A DNA stretch of 7,625 bases, taken from contig JAQGKB010000209.1 of the NCBI GenBank assembly GCA_028290345.1, forward strand, positions 1 to 7,625, read 5' to 3'. Position numbers and translations under genes: made by a program. Shown here one piece after another: positions 7,361 through 7,625 of the stretch. This stretch comes from Hyphomicrobiales bacterium. Lineage in GTDB: Bacteria; Pseudomonadota; Alphaproteobacteria; Rhizobiales; Devosiaceae. The notes beneath the pieces are model-generated. The model did not search any database and had not been told where the DNA came from. It worked only from the letters and a program-made list of their open reading frames with translations. How positions within the stretch are numbered: the stretch's first letter is position 1; every line of letters begins with the position of its first letter.

Positions 7361-7395
7361 ACCCTCCCCCTTGGGAGGGTTGGGGAGGGGGTGAG
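7361..7395. repeat. Palindromic repeat unit 3, inverted relative to unit 2
   Basis: ACCCTCCC (7361-7368) pairs with GGGAGGGT (7373-7380), an 8-bp stem with loop CCTT, followed by TGGGGAGGGGGTGAG. Read on the minus strand it begins CTCACCCCCTCCCCAACCC, matching the order C-run, CTCCC, AACC, CTCCC seen in unit 2. It starts about 20 bp after the permease stop codon, a typical place for an mRNA-stabilising hairpin. No T-run follows, so it does not look like an efficient terminator. Confidence 0.7.
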
Positions 7396-7415
7396 CGGAA
7401 CTCGATCCCTGCATC

Positions 7416-7625
7416 TCACCCCCTGATCCCACTCATCGTCACGCCCTCGATCACGAACTTCTGCGCAATCAGAAACAGCAGCACCACCGGCAAAATGGAC
7501 ATGCTCATCGCCGCCATCACCACGGAAAGATTGCCCTGGCCGAGGTAGCCGCGGAGCAGATCCATGGCGACGGGGAGGGTCAGCGATTGCTGCGGTTCGA
7601 GCAGCACGCGGGCCTGGAAATAGTA
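7416..7625 (-). CDS. C-terminal part of a sugar ABC transporter permease (MalG/UgpE type), 5' end outside the window
   Basis: The last 69 residues of an inner-membrane permease are visible, starting YYFQARVLLEPQQ at the right edge and ending at the TGA at 7418-7416. The segment NLSVVMAAMSMSILPVVLLF followed by LIAQKFVIEGVTMSGIRG matches the last transmembrane helix and tail of the MalG family, where the usual ending is of the type 'LFLFLQR-x2-V-x-G-x3-G-x-VKG'. The Met-Ala-rich start of the helix, after a short periplasmic turn, is also typical. It would form the channel with a second permease (MalF/UgpA type) encoded further right, and would be energised by the ATPase at 3451-4569. It is the first visible gene of the operon that continues with GH116. 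The family call is good, but the substrate is unknown. Confidence 0.88.
   Translation of the reverse strand, partial: YYFQARVLLEPQQSLTLPVAMDLLRGYLGQGNLSVVMAAMSMSILPVVLLFLIAQKFVIEGVTMSGIRG

Larger units (their letters stand above)
7162..7415. other. 254-bp intra-operon spacer filled with G/C palindromes
   Basis: This gap separates the permease gene from the GH116 gene. It holds three C/G-rich palindromic units, listed separately, and no credible gene; the open frames through it are low-complexity Gly/Pro/Arg products of the repeats. Between the repeats and the GH116 start the minus strand has TACAAA, which weakly resembles a -10 box but has no matching -35, so I call no promoter. The hairpins could stabilise or attenuate the operon mRNA, as REP elements do in other bacteria; that is inference. 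Confidence 0.7.

Noticed and set aside
7216..7395. Palindrome cluster considered as a CRISPR array or as factor-independent terminators
   Set aside because: The units are unequal, unevenly spaced and differently oriented, so it is not CRISPR, and no T-run follows any stem on the minus strand.

Overview
The sequence suggests a high-GC alphaproteobacterium, most likely of the order Hyphomicrobiales and possibly Devosia-like. The reasons are GC-rich codon use that avoids TTA, CTA and TCA, an MalK/UgpC-type sugar importer gene set, an Ala/Pro-rich SH3b envelope protein, and C/G-rich intergenic palindromes of the kind common in Mesorhizobium, Devosia and relatives. The taxonomic call is an inference from style; no rRNA or marker gene is present.

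Left part, plus strand: the last 44 codons of an unidentified small protein gene (1-137) lie 10 bp ahead of a complete UvrA-like gene (148-2415). Its product has both ABC ATPase modules but lacks the UvrB-binding domain of canonical UvrA, so it is a class II UvrA (UvrA2/DrrC type) that probably works without UvrBC.

Middle, minus strand: a 58-bp convergent gap holds a small stem-loop. Next comes a gene for an exported Ala/Pro-rich protein ending in an SH3b domain (2474 to about 3349). Its start is odd: the only well-placed ribosome binding site and a complete signal peptide point to a non-standard ATA codon, while the first conventional start (TTG) lies inside the signal-peptide core.

Right part, minus strand, read from right to left: the end of a MalG-type sugar ABC permease (7625-7416), a 254-bp spacer with three G/C palindromes, a GH116 (GBA2/DUF608-type) glycoside hydrolase without a signal peptide (7161-4573), and, 3 bp further on, the MalK/UgpC-type ATPase (4569-3451). 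This reads as one import-and-cleave operon: a beta-linked sugar is taken up by the ABC transporter and hydrolysed in the cytoplasm by the GH116 enzyme. The solute-binding protein and first permease gene would lie beyond the right edge.

I found no tRNA, rRNA, CRISPR array, insertion sequence or phage gene. Nothing here looks like a wholly new system. The points most worth checking are the GH116 gene placed between permease and ATPase genes, the palindrome cluster inside that operon, and the non-standard start of the SH3b gene.
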